Positions 10,880-21,199 of a stretch of DNA of 64,000 bases are shown piece after piece; positions within the stretch are counted from its first letter, which is position 1, and each line of letters begins with the position of its first letter. Origin of the DNA: Narthecium ossifragum (lineage: Eukaryota > Streptophyta > Magnoliopsida > Dioscoreales > Nartheciaceae); the NCBI GenBank assembly GCA_963920575.1, contig OY986972.1, positions 11,420,010 through 11,484,009 on the forward strand, written 5' to 3'. The notes under the pieces were generated by a model. The model had not been told where the DNA came from and did not search any database. It saw only the letters and a program-made list of their open reading frames with translations. Made by a program: the position numbers and the translations under genes.

Positions 10880-12247
10880 TCCCTCGTAGACAGGGTCTAC
10901 GAGAGGAACATGATGCTCATCAGTGGTCGCCTTCTCTGGAATTGGCTTCAGTCGCTGTCCATTGACCTTGAAAAACTTCCTATCCTTCGGGTCTTCAATC
11001 TTTACATCCCCATTTCCAAATATTCTAGTAACTGTAAAGGGGCCGGTCCATCGTGATCATAGCTTCCCAGAATGTAGCTGCAGTCACGGGTCATATAGGT
11101 AGACTTGCTGCCCTTCTTGAAACATTTTTCTCAAGATTCACTTGTCATGGTAGGCCTTTGTTTTTTCCTTGAATATCCGGGAACTCTCATAAGCATCATT
11201 CCGGAGTTCTTCCAACTCAGACAACTGGAGTTTATGTTGCTGACCTGCAGCATCCAAAGTAAAATTTAGTGACTTAATAGCCCAATATACCTTATGTTCT
11301 AATTCTACTAGAAGATGGTATGGTTTTCCATAAACTAAGCGAAACGGAGACATCCCCAGGTTAGTCTTGTAGGAAGTGCGATAGGCCCACAATGCATTTG
11401 ATAACCTCAAGAATCAGTCATTTCGGTTAGGGCTCACTGTCTTCTACAAGATTTGCTTGATCTTCCTGTTGGCTAATTCAGCTTGGTCATTCATCTGTGG
11501 ATGATAAGCAGTGGAAACCTTATGTGTGACTCCATACCTGACCATCAAAGTCTCAAAAGAGCGGTTACAAAAATGATATCCTTGGTCACTAATAATAACC
11601 CTAGGAGTACCAAATCTAGACAAAACATGTTCTTTAAGAAACTTGATGACAGTGAAATGATCATTATTCCTATATGCAATGGCCTCCACCCACTAAGACA
11701 TGTATTCCACTACCAACAATATATATAAATAGCCAAAAGAAGAATGAAAAGGTCTCATAAAATCTATACCCAAGCAATCAAAAATCTTTACAACTTGAAT
11801 GGGGTTCAAAGGCATCATATGACGTTTAGATAGAGCTCCTAATTTCAAGCATTGATCACATGATCTACAGAAAATGTTAACATCGTGAAACATAGTAGGC
11901 CAGTAAAAATCACATTGAAGAATTTTAGCAGTAGTCTTTTGCATGGAAAAATGGCCTCCACATGCATAAGAGTGGCAGAACTTGATAATGCTCTCAATTT
12001 CATGATCAGGAACACAATGATGTATGATATGGTCAAGGCAATACTTAAACAAACAGGGATTATCCCAATAAAAGTTCTTTACCTCAAAAAAATTTTACGT
12101 TTATCCTGTGCACTCTAATAGGAAGGGATCTCACCTATCGCCAAGAAATTGACAATATGCGCATACCAGGGCAGTCGTGGAACTGAAAAGAGCTGCTTAT
12201 GAGGGAAGTCATCCATGATATGTGGCTCATCGACAGCTACCTCCGCA
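10880..12247 (-). pseudogene. pol: A1 integrase region
   Basis: Athila-type integrase on the minus strand. The N-terminal part after RNase H has PWYAHIVNFLAIGEIPS (about 12120-12175). The zinc region runs from HSYACGGHF to CRSCDQC (about 11970-11840). Catalytic residues are seen in GIDFMRPF (about 11765), IISDQGYHF (about 11590) and NDQAELANRKIK (about 11465). The Athila-typical stretch ALWAYRTSYKTNLGMSPF is near 11340-11395, and the C-terminal basic module ends near 10880. Frames are broken by stops near 12118, 11692 and 11443. The 5' side is separated from RNase H by the LTR at 12253-18867. Confidence 0.88.
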
Positions 12248-14069
12248 TTCAATGTCATGCCCCATCCCGGGATATAACCACCCCGACCACGAGACACGAG
12301 GAAAACCTGTTCTACACTAATACAACATAATCAACCTGCTCTCAAAATCATAATCTAAAGCATCATAAATTCACTATATTCAACCTGACAAATAATCAAG
12401 TTATGATGCACTAAATTATTCATGAACAACCCAAAAATTTATTCCATACTTTCAAGATCAATCACATAAATTCAAATAATCCAATACAAAATTCAATTGC
12501 TTAATTACAATTCCCTGATTTCGAATACATGAATCAAATTATTACTCAAACCCCATAATTCCAATATCAATACAACTCTCAAATGAATGTAATGAAATGA
12601 AATAATTTGATTTAATGTCGAATCCTCCAACGATCTCAAACTCGGACGTCATCACCTGATGGACCTGCAAAAGTAGATGGATCTACAAATGCAGCCCGAG
12701 TAGGGGTGAGCAAAAAGTCCAGTAGGAGACTAACTAACAACACACAAGAAACTAACTAATAACCAACATAAATAAGCAAGTAATCTTACGCCTAAGTCTT
12801 AGCTCAAGGGAAGTCACAACCTAAGCCCAAGCTCGCAATCGACCCATCGCTCTCCACCACGGTTCGGGTGACTACCCTGCCAACCGTGGGCACAACTCGC
12901 TCTCCACCACAGTCCGGGACATTACCCTGCCAATTGTGGGTACAGCTCGACTGGCGTCGTCCAGCAGACATTACGCTACCTCCCAATAGCCACGAAGACT
13001 AAGGTTCAGAGAGTCAATCAATCCTTGAACGATAACAATTTAATTCTCTCATCCCATTTGGATTTCATAATCATTCTCCTAAACCCCCGATCGATCATGG
13101 GGACCACGTCCACCCGTAGCCTCGATTGCAAGTTCCTAGACTTGACCCCCGGCCTATTCATGCAATGCGTTCTTGTACAAGATTTAATTTGAACATCGGC
13201 AGACCGTAGTACACATGTCCAACACAACCATATTGTACCAGCATTTAAGTACAACTCATAAGAACCACAGGATTGTATCTAATCACATATCATCCAAGCA
13301 TGAAGGTAGTTCACATACATACGAAGAAGCAACTCCACATCACATTAATTGCACAACAATAATTAGTCATAGCTGACACATCACAGACGTCCATAACCTT
13401 CCATGAGAAGTGATCAAACATGAATCAACGTTCAATCACACAAGCTGTGCAGTCACCTACACACTAATAGGCAATTTTACAATTCAAGCAAAATAGCAGA
13501 GCACATATACAAAAATAACCATAATGTAACCCGCATAGAATTACCACCGTGAGAATCACATGAGATATATTCATCTACACATCATCCATGATTTATGGTA
13601 GTTATAATAGTTAGTTTTATGTATGTATCTGGATAGTCCAACTACCTCAAACAGCGGAGAAAACAAGAAGCAGCTCCCAGGCCACCAGATCCAAGACCAC
13701 GACAACCTCTCAGCTACCTCTGTTACCATCAAATAAGACAGCCTATTCAATTACATAACAAACCAATACTGAAACCAACAGTTCCAAAATACAACCCACG
13801 AGATGTAAAAACATCCAAAATAAAGTCCATAGAACTGATGTATTAAAGCTTTAATTGATCTAGCCAAAACGTAGCTGGAAAGGGAGCCCATTTGGTTGTA
13901 GATCACAATGAAATCTATGGCACTTAAGGGTACTAACAGGCAGAGAAAAGAACTCACAACTAGTGGAGCTCAAAACCCCAAGGTGCAGCCAATGATACAC
14001 AAATGCATAAACATTGTGAAACTAGTTATACATGAAGAAGGGTGTAGACACCAATTTTGACTAAGGTCA

Positions 14070-15140
14070 AATTTGAGGGTATTTACCCCTACTCACCTCA
14101 GACATTCTTCGAAGGTATGTTATCAGACATACAAGTTCAAACTCACAAAGAGTACACATACACTGCTCTATATGTGATCCTTCATGGTTTTGAAAGTATC
14201 ATACACAAACTAGAAGAATGAAGGGCGTTCCGGTAATTTTACTCGCTTGAGGGTATTTTATGAATTCAGGATAAAATGCATGCCTGAACTCTATAAATAT
14301 CATATCATAACCCTATATAGCTTTTACGGCATCCTACAAAAGCTAAGTCGATATAGGGGTATTTTGGTAATTTTACCACATCAAGGGTATTTTGGGGATT
14401 TAAGCAAAATATATGCTCATACTCTCTCTTATAACCCATCGTGACTGTTACATGATCTGGATAATATCCTACTTAAGTTAGAAGGACTCAGGGGCATTTT
14501 GGTAATTTTCCCCGTCAGGAGCATTTTGGAAATTTTGATCAAAATAGGTGTTCAGGAATACCTACAATATCTGAGAAATATTCCTGTATGGTTTTTATAA
14601 CATTTTATACAAACCGGAAGCATAAAGGGTATTTCGGTAAAATTTGCCTTCTAGGGGTATTTTGGTCATTCTAGCCAAATATAGGCTTGACTCACCTAGA
14701 ACATTCTAAATTAGTCCTTAATGGTTTTGAAAGCATCCTACATGAACCAAGGATATATAAAAAGGGCATCTCTGGTCATTTAGCCCCCAGGGGTATTTTG
14801 GTCATTTGCTCCAAATGCACATTTGTCACAAACATACATGACAAATATTGTTTCCACCCATTAAAGTATCATTTATTTTAAAGGCATTCTTGTCCAAAAC
14901 ATATATGGACTCTACACCAACCAAAGTACCAAAAGGGTATTTTGGTAATTTCACCCACATATCAGCCTTCTTAAAGCTTTGATGGCATCCTATACAAGCT
15001 ACAGGGGTCGAGGGTATTTTGGTCATTTTAAACCTCTACGGGTATAATGGTCCAAAATATATGTGAAAGCATTCCTACCCATAGGGGCATTTCGGTCAAA
15101 AGACAAATGATCTATAACAGGGGTATTTTGGGAATTTACA
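14070..15140 (+). repeat. Dispersed GGGTATTTTGGTMATTT-type motif array
   Basis: Variants of GGGGTATTTTGGTCATTT recur roughly every 50-140 bases throughout this U3 region (for example near 14357, 14490, 14672, 14790, 14935, 15012 and 15120). They occur often as pairs. Spacing is irregular, so this is a motif-rich U3 rather than a simple tandem satellite. Confidence 0.75.
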
Positions 15141-15410
15141 TTTACCTTTGTCTAAGGGCGTGAAGGTAAATACAACATGTTCGAATATTTGAAATTTGAA
15201 CAAATATCTGAAATTTAAAGTTCAAATTCAAAATCAAGTTCAAATTCAAAATCAAGTTCAAATTCGAATTCAAATAGATCCCAACTCCCTAACATCCAAG
15301 ATCTTAACCACCCAAATCCCAACATCTTAACCACCAAAATCCCAACCTCTTAACCATCAAATCCCCAACTACATTTCAAAAAATCAGCCTCAACTACTCC
15401 TAATCCTCAC

Positions 15411-15420
15411 CTATAAATAG
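15411..15420 (+). promoter_or_regulatory. TATA box of the 14043-15960 LTR
   Basis: CTATAAATAG followed within 30 bases by a purine-rich stretch. It is well placed to be the LTR promoter, with about 540 bases of R-U5 downstream. Confidence 0.7.
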
Positions 15421-15487
15421 AGGAGGAGGGGTGAAGGCAAAGAGGTTGAAGAAGGCTTGGAAAGGCTTTTATAGAGGCTTGGAGAAG

Positions 15488-15574
15488 AAGGAAACTTATT
15501 TCCTTGAAGAGGCCAAGAAGGAAACTTATTTCCTTGAAGACGCCGAGAGATAGAAGAAGGAAACTTATTTCCTT
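15488..15574 (+). repeat. Three copies of an AAGGAAA/TTTCCTT hairpin
   Basis: AAGGAAACTTATTTCCTT occurs identically at 15488-15505, 15518-15535 and 15557-15574. Each copy is followed by GAAGA. Each forms a 7-base stem with a 4-base loop. They lie in the putative 5' leader of the LTR transcript. Confidence 0.85.
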
Positions 15575-15969
15575 GAAGATCGTGCCATCAAACCAAAAGT
15601 CCAAAGCAAGAGATTCAAGGGTTCTTCATCGGCAACGAAGGTGCGGGTTGAAGGCCTAAGCCTTCGCCCAAGATCCTTCTATTTCCTTTCTTCTTCCCCT
15701 TCTTATTTTTTCATTTTGGATGTAACGGACTTTAAGGCCCGAATCCTTAATCAGGGGTTTTCCCTTTTGGGTTGTAATTAATGGGTTGACAATCTTATCA
15801 TCGGTATGCAGTTCTCAAAGAAAAGAGGATCTGCAGCTTGTGATGATATTGGGAACTTAGGAGTGTTGTTCCCGCAAATCCCACCATGTAATTCGAACTT
15901 TTGATCACAATAAAGTTAACGAATCTCGTTCCCCCGAGATCTCGATTTTATTGTCAAACAAAGGGGATA

Positions 15970-18147
15970 TATGAGGACCCGTCCCTCTAATCCTGTGGCT
16001 CGTTGTAGACCGCAAGGGCAATTTGGTAAATTGCGCCTTGTCGGCTTTTTCCACACCCGCGTGTGCACACACTGACCATGTTTGTGGTAATGTTTGGCTA
16101 GAATGGTTAGTGGGACCCGGGATCGAAAGATCCAGGCTTGGGCTTGAGTTTTAGCCCAAGTCTAGCTTTCTGCACCTAAGGTATCGATCTTCATTGCTAG
16201 AAGATCGATCTTTTAGTGCCAGAAAGTCAAACCAGATTTGGCAAGGAAGATCGAAAGAGATCGATCTCTCTTGAGTCAGTTCGTTCGTCTATAAAACGAA
16301 CGAAACTTTTCCTTTGATTTTTTTTTAAAAATCCGAGTTTTGAGCCATGTTCTTGCTGGAGTTGGCTTCGTTTGAGGACGATCCAAGGCCTAGTAGCTTG
16401 GATTGAAGCTGCTATTGCATAGGTAGGGATCCTACCTACAATCTTTCGGGTTTTTGGAGTTTTTCCGGTTTGATTGTGATCTTTTGTTTAAATCTGTTAA
16501 AATACATGTTTGTTTTCCATGATCTCACCGATTTTGGACTCGTGGTTCCTTGATCTACCAGATCCTAGAGTTTTGGGGGGTTTGGTTGTGTTTTCCGGTG
16601 GTATTTCTCGCCGTCCGGCCGCTAGAGAACCCATTCGGATCGATCTCTCTTGAGGAAAGATCGATCCCTTGACGGGCGTCATACCCAACCCGAGCAGGAT
16701 CGATCCCTTGGTTGGAGAATATCAATCCTTGCCTAGGCTGGTATGGCGGGTTCCATGTCACGAAGAAGATCGATCCTTCTGGTGGAGAAGATCGATCTCT
16801 TTCGGTTGACAAGGACGAGTTTTCTCCCAAGCACTAAGAAGATCGATCCTCTCTGGAAGAGAGATCGATCTCTTAGTGGCTGAGGGGTGTTTTCAAGTGG
16901 CTTTTGCCCGCGGGGTTTTGTATGACGGTTTCTTTACCGCCTTATACCTGGTACATAGGTTTAAGCATATTAGCCCTATAATAGGGGCAGTGGTGAACCG
17001 GGGGAGTGATGACTCCCGGGAAGTTTAGAATAAACGGGCGGGTAGCCCTACAACTTTCCTTAGCCTTGCATGCCGGCGTGCGCCGAGGGCTTTATCTATG
17101 ATGTCTGTGAGCCGTTGTTTGCGGTGTTGCTTCCTGATGCAGGTGTTGTGGTGAATTGCTGGCAGTTGGTGGTGGTACCACTACAGCAACTCCCGGACCT
17201 TACTTACCTGTTCACCACCCAGGGTGGGCAGGGTGCGGTGCCCAGACCTTGTTTGATGTACCATCACATACTGTTGCATGCTTACCTGTATTATCCTGCG
17301 TGTGATCATAGCATGCATTGTGTTGTGCATTAGTTGCATAAGAGTAGGACGCTGGCGATGGGTTGATCGCCGATCCGGGGCTTTCGTGTAGTCCGGATCT
17401 AGCTCTAGGACCGTTGCGGGTAGCTTGGTCCAGGACTCGATTTGTAGTATTCAGTGGATTTTCGATGATAGGGTTAGATGACCTGAATACATATGGTTTG
17501 ATGTTTAGAGGTCGTGTCGAATCCAAGTTGAATTTGAGGTGTAGCCGGTGTCCGGTGTTCTTGACTCTTGAGTAGAGGAGTTGCCTACTCAGTGGTGCCC
17601 CTTCTCGCCAAACAGTGTTCTGTGTCCTGTTGAGAGTCTGCAGTATTTGGGCCTGCGTTCACGGACTCCCAGTGGGGCTATGGGACCCTTGTATACACCT
17701 AGGTCTGACTTGGGAACATCACTGTTGTGTTCCTTCCCTTGTGAGTGTCGTAGTGTAGTGTCTCTGTTGAGCTTAGTGCTCACTCCTACCTGGGCTGCGT
17801 TTTGCAAGTGCTGGCGCTAGCTCTTCTTCGGTCGCCCCTATCGGGCAGGCGTTTGGTGACGTGGCGGCGTCTGGCGGTGCTTGAGGAGCGGTGATCATCT
17901 ACTTACACCCTTTTGCTTAGTTAGCCTCCTACGGGAGAGAATTGTATAACTTTTACCCTGTTGAGGATTTGTAATATATTCAGTTTCAGTTTTGAGGTTT
18001 GTAATTGATTGTTTAGTACAGGATGATTATGAATTGCTAGGGAGACCACTATGATTAGAGGGAAACCTCGCTAAAATTTTCGCAGTAGGTTAGGTTTCGG
18101 TTCCCGTCACCCGGCCTGGTTGGGCCTACGCGGGTCGGCGCGCGACA
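15970..18147 (+). mobile_element. Solo LTR, K family
   Basis: Begins TATGAGGACCCGTCC (terminal G to A change) and ends CGGCGCGCGACA. The target duplication GGATA is at 15965-15969 and 18148-18152. Features are a GATCGATC cluster at about 16182-16265, a TATA box TATAAAA at 16290-16296 and a second GATCGATC cluster at about 16635-16875. It inserted four bases from the target duplication of the neighbouring LTR, inside the D-like LTR. Confidence 0.92.
16182..16296 (+). promoter_or_regulatory. GATCGATC cluster and TATA box, K LTR
   Basis: AGATCGATCT-type palindromes at about 16200 and 16258 lie directly upstream of TATAAAA (16290-16296). The same order appears in the K LTRs at 40241, 50037 and 52399. 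This fits a core promoter with an upstream motif array. Confidence 0.6.
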
Positions 18148-18867
18148 GGATAGATACGAAAGCTCTAACACAAAGGATGTTGAAAGCTCGGTACAAACCC
18201 ATCCAAGGTTGTTGCGGCATAGAAACAAACTAACAAACACCCGGCATGCATACTCAGAAGACAACTAATGTCGAAAGAAAAGATGCCAACAAGCACCAGC
18301 CGACATCCCTACATAAATTGAGAAGATGAACAGGGGAATCCAACCCCCGGATCCGACAAAAGAAATGAATGAAACATCTCACAGCAAACCGATCTAAATA
18401 TAAACAAGAACAAAATCCAACCGGTCAAAGGAAAACCGATATCTAAAGATCCATACCATTCTTGCATTAATCCAAAACAAAGCAAGAAAGAAACTAGGAA
18501 CTCGAGAAATTTACACCCGATCTACTCAAGATCAAACACCCAAGCAAACTGATTACTCGAAATCTGTCGGAGGAGAACGCGGCAAGGAGAAGGAAGAACA
18601 TGGCCAGGAAGGAAGAAATAGAGGAAGGAGGTTGCTAACCTTCCAATGGCGAAGCGTTTCCCGGCCGGCGATGACGATCGTGGCAGCGTCAAGCTCCTCT
18701 CTCCTCTTCGCGGGCGGCGGCTGGAGAAGATGCGAAGGAAGGGGGTTTGGGGTGATCACGATTGAGGGTTATTAGGGTTATATATTATTAGGTGGCTACT
18801 TTGCTAAAAACCCCTATAAAGAGTGGTATTTGCATATAGGTCCTCAATTTGTATATGGGTCCTCACA

Positions 18868-19669
18868 ATCAATCTTGACAAGTGATCAACAACTAAATTC
18901 TCCACACTCTTGTCTTTGATGGAGGTATTGAATTCCTGCAAGATCAATATCCAACGAATTAGGGGTGCTTTAGCATCCTTCTTGGTGAGAAGGTTTTTAA
19001 GCGCTGCATGATCAATAAAAATAGTGATGGGAGAACTAATTAAATAAGCACGAAACTTGTCTAATGCAAAAACTATGGCTAACAATTCTTTTTCCCATCT
19101 CTTCACTGCCCTAATACTACTCCTACAGCAAAATCACTTGCATTACACATTAGTTCCAAACGAAGGCTCCAATCAGGTGGTTGTACAATAGGTGTAGAAG
19201 TCAGTATATCAATCAAAGCCTGAATATCCTTCTGACAATCAACAGTCCACTCAAAAGGGGTGTCCTTTATCAACAGATTACACAAGGGTCGAGAAGTAGC
19301 AGAAAAAAGTCTGAATGAATCTCATGTAAAACCCAGCATGCCCTAGAAAAGATGTAACATGTTTAATATTTTTTGGGTCAGGAAGGGTTGAGATAAGATC
19401 GATTTTTTATCGATCTACCTCAATGCCTCTGGAAGAGACGATATGGCCCAACACAATGCCTGAGGGCACCATGAAGTGACACTTTTCCTAATTAAGGACA
19501 AGGTGCTTCTCTTCACACCTGACCAAGACTCGTTTTAAGTTTTGCAAGCATGCATCAGAAGTATTACCAAACACAGTCAAATCATCCATACATACTTCCA
19601 TGCATTCCTCTATCATATCAACAAACATACTCATCACGCAATGTATGAATGTAGCTGGGGCATTACACG
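18868..19669 (-). pseudogene. pol: A1 RT C-terminal part and RNase H
   Basis: Minus strand. The RT catalytic box reads EVCMDDLTVFG, with the Asp pair near 19583-19588, following the NAPATF motif at the left edge of the 19670-30355 insertion. Athila-like connection sequence follows, then RNase H with CNASDFAVGVVLGQ (about 19103-19145), EKELLAIVFALDKF (about 19045-19090) and a terminal DHLSRL (about 18870-18888). Between GVVLGQ and EKELLA about 25 residues normally present in Athila RNase H are missing and the frame shifts, so a deletion near 19103 is inferred. Other stops occur near 19390-19500. Confidence 0.85.
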
Positions 19670-20560
19670 TGTGAGGGCCCGTTCCCCAAACCTGGCTCGA
19701 CTGTGTGCGTCGAGGGTCATTTCACACTCGCGTTGTGCACACACTGCCTTAGATTGATGCATGTGGTTGATTAAATCCTTTTAGGCGTCCTCTATCAGCA
19801 GATTGGAGCCCGATCGGGATAGATCGAGACGGACGGCCAAGATTAAGTCTCAGCCTTATTATAAAACCCCTTTTTCATTTTCTCTCACTCTCTTTCTCTC
19901 TTACCCGCAGCAACCTTCCCCTTCATCTCCCTCACTCGCGATCCAGCCGGCTTCTCCCTCAACTCCGGAGCTTCTCTGTCGTCGTCACCGGCTGCCGGTC
20001 CTCTCTGAGCTCCACCTCACCTCACTTGAGTTCCCCAACCTCCTCTACTACCAGATCCGACCCTTTCTCCTCGGTTTCCTCTCTCTCAAGCTCGCCGACA
20101 ACCCTCTTCCTCACCGATCAATGAGCTCCACGGGCGTTCCCTTGGAGTTCCTTCGCCGCCGCTGAGCTCCAGCGCCCGGGATAGCGTCGAGAAGCTCAGA
20201 TCCCATCTTCTCCGAGCTCTCAGGTAAGGTTTCCCTACCTGAATCTTTGATTCAGTCCTAGGATGTGATTGTGGTTGTTTCTTTCTTTGATTGACTGCAA
20301 TTTATGCTATTCATGCTAGATTAGCTGCTGGTTTCGAATTCTTGGATTTCGGATTTTGTTTGAGAAGGTTTCAGTCAGATTCTTTGGGGATTTCTCTTCT
20401 ATCTTGTTTCCCTAGGCTTAGATCCCAACTGACCAAGGTTTGATTGATCATTGATGTGAGGACCTGTCCCTCCATTCCTGGGTCGACCGCCTGGGTCGGG
20501 CCCGTGGCTCGTTGTGGACCGCAAGGGCAATTTGGTAAATTGCGCCTTGTTGGTTTGTTT

Positions 20561-21010
20561 CCCACGAGGGGTCACTCCCGCTCGTAACGGTCAAGACAGC
20601 ACTCCACCAGTCCAAAGCGTCCCTGTCGAGCTGGAACGCCGCCAGTCTGACCCGAACCTGGTCATCCTAGATGAACAAAGCGTCGAGGACACGACTGACT
20701 CCTCTCAGCCAGATGTCCGCTACTACCGGATCACCCTCAGCACCACTGAACCTGGGCGGGTTCAGCTCCTGGAAGGTGATTACCGCTGCCGTCACAGCGC
20801 GTTCGCTAAGTGGCGGAAGAACCCTCTCGGCGAAAAGAGAGGCGTTTTCCCCCACCGCGAACTCAACACTCGTCTCTGGTGCTGGTGCAGAGTCTCAGGG
20901 CAAAGCTGTCGCGGCTACTGGAGCCTGTCGGGCGGTGCGCTGCACACGCGACCGGCCACGACTCACAACGGAACGACGTACCCGACTCCTCGGCATCTGC
21001 ACCCTCCACC
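20561..21010 (-). pseudogene. gag: T2 gag fragment
   Basis: N-terminal half of a Tekay-like Gag on the minus strand. It is recognisable by LNPPRFSGAEGDPV (about 20745-20790) and LAAFQLD...LDWW (about 20590-20640), which align with T1 and T3. A TAG follows DALFI at about 20667, and the sequence is cut at 20561 by the host LTR. The region encoding the 24-base repeat that is triplicated in T3 is present here once (about 20860-20885). Confidence 0.82.
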
Positions 21011-21199
21011 AGAAACAACAAGCATCCACTTGTTCGAAACCCAAGACAAAGCAGCACAACATAAAGCGGAAAAGCATAACATATCACAGAAGAGCATGCA
21101 CGAATGTTCTAGACATAGAACTAACCCATTCCACGCTCAATCTCAACCGAAACCTGATCCTAAACCCTGGGATCTACAACCTATGCTCTGATACCAAGC

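Larger units (their letters stand above)
14043..15960 (+). mobile_element. Solo LTR of a separate family (TGTAGACACC...GTCAAACA)
   Basis: Termini are TGTAGACACC and TTGTCAAACA, with target duplication AAGGG at 14038-14042 and 15961-15965. A strong TATA box, CTATAAATAG, lies at 15411-15420 and sets the strand. The upstream 1.1 kb (about 14070-15140) repeats a degenerate GGGTATTTTGGTAATTTT-like motif at least ten times. Downstream of the TATA box lie three copies of a short hairpin (15488-15574). No internal region remains, so this is a product of LTR-LTR recombination. I cannot assign the parent family. Confidence 0.9.
12253..18867 (-). mobile_element. Solo LTR, D-like family, inserted in A1, with two later insertions
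   Basis: The plus-strand ends are TGTCATGCC (12253) and GGGTCCTCACA (18867), so the LTR reads TGTGAGGACCC...GGCATGACA on the minus strand. The flanks are TTCAA (12248-12252) and ATCAA (18868-18872), a 5-base target duplication with one difference. Removing the insert restores an A1 frame running from the RNase H end (VDHLSRL) into the integrase N-terminus. The LTR itself occupies 12253-14042, 15961-15969 and 18148-18867. It is split by solo LTRs at 14043-15960 and 15970-18147. Nothing coding was recognised in it. Confidence 0.85.
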
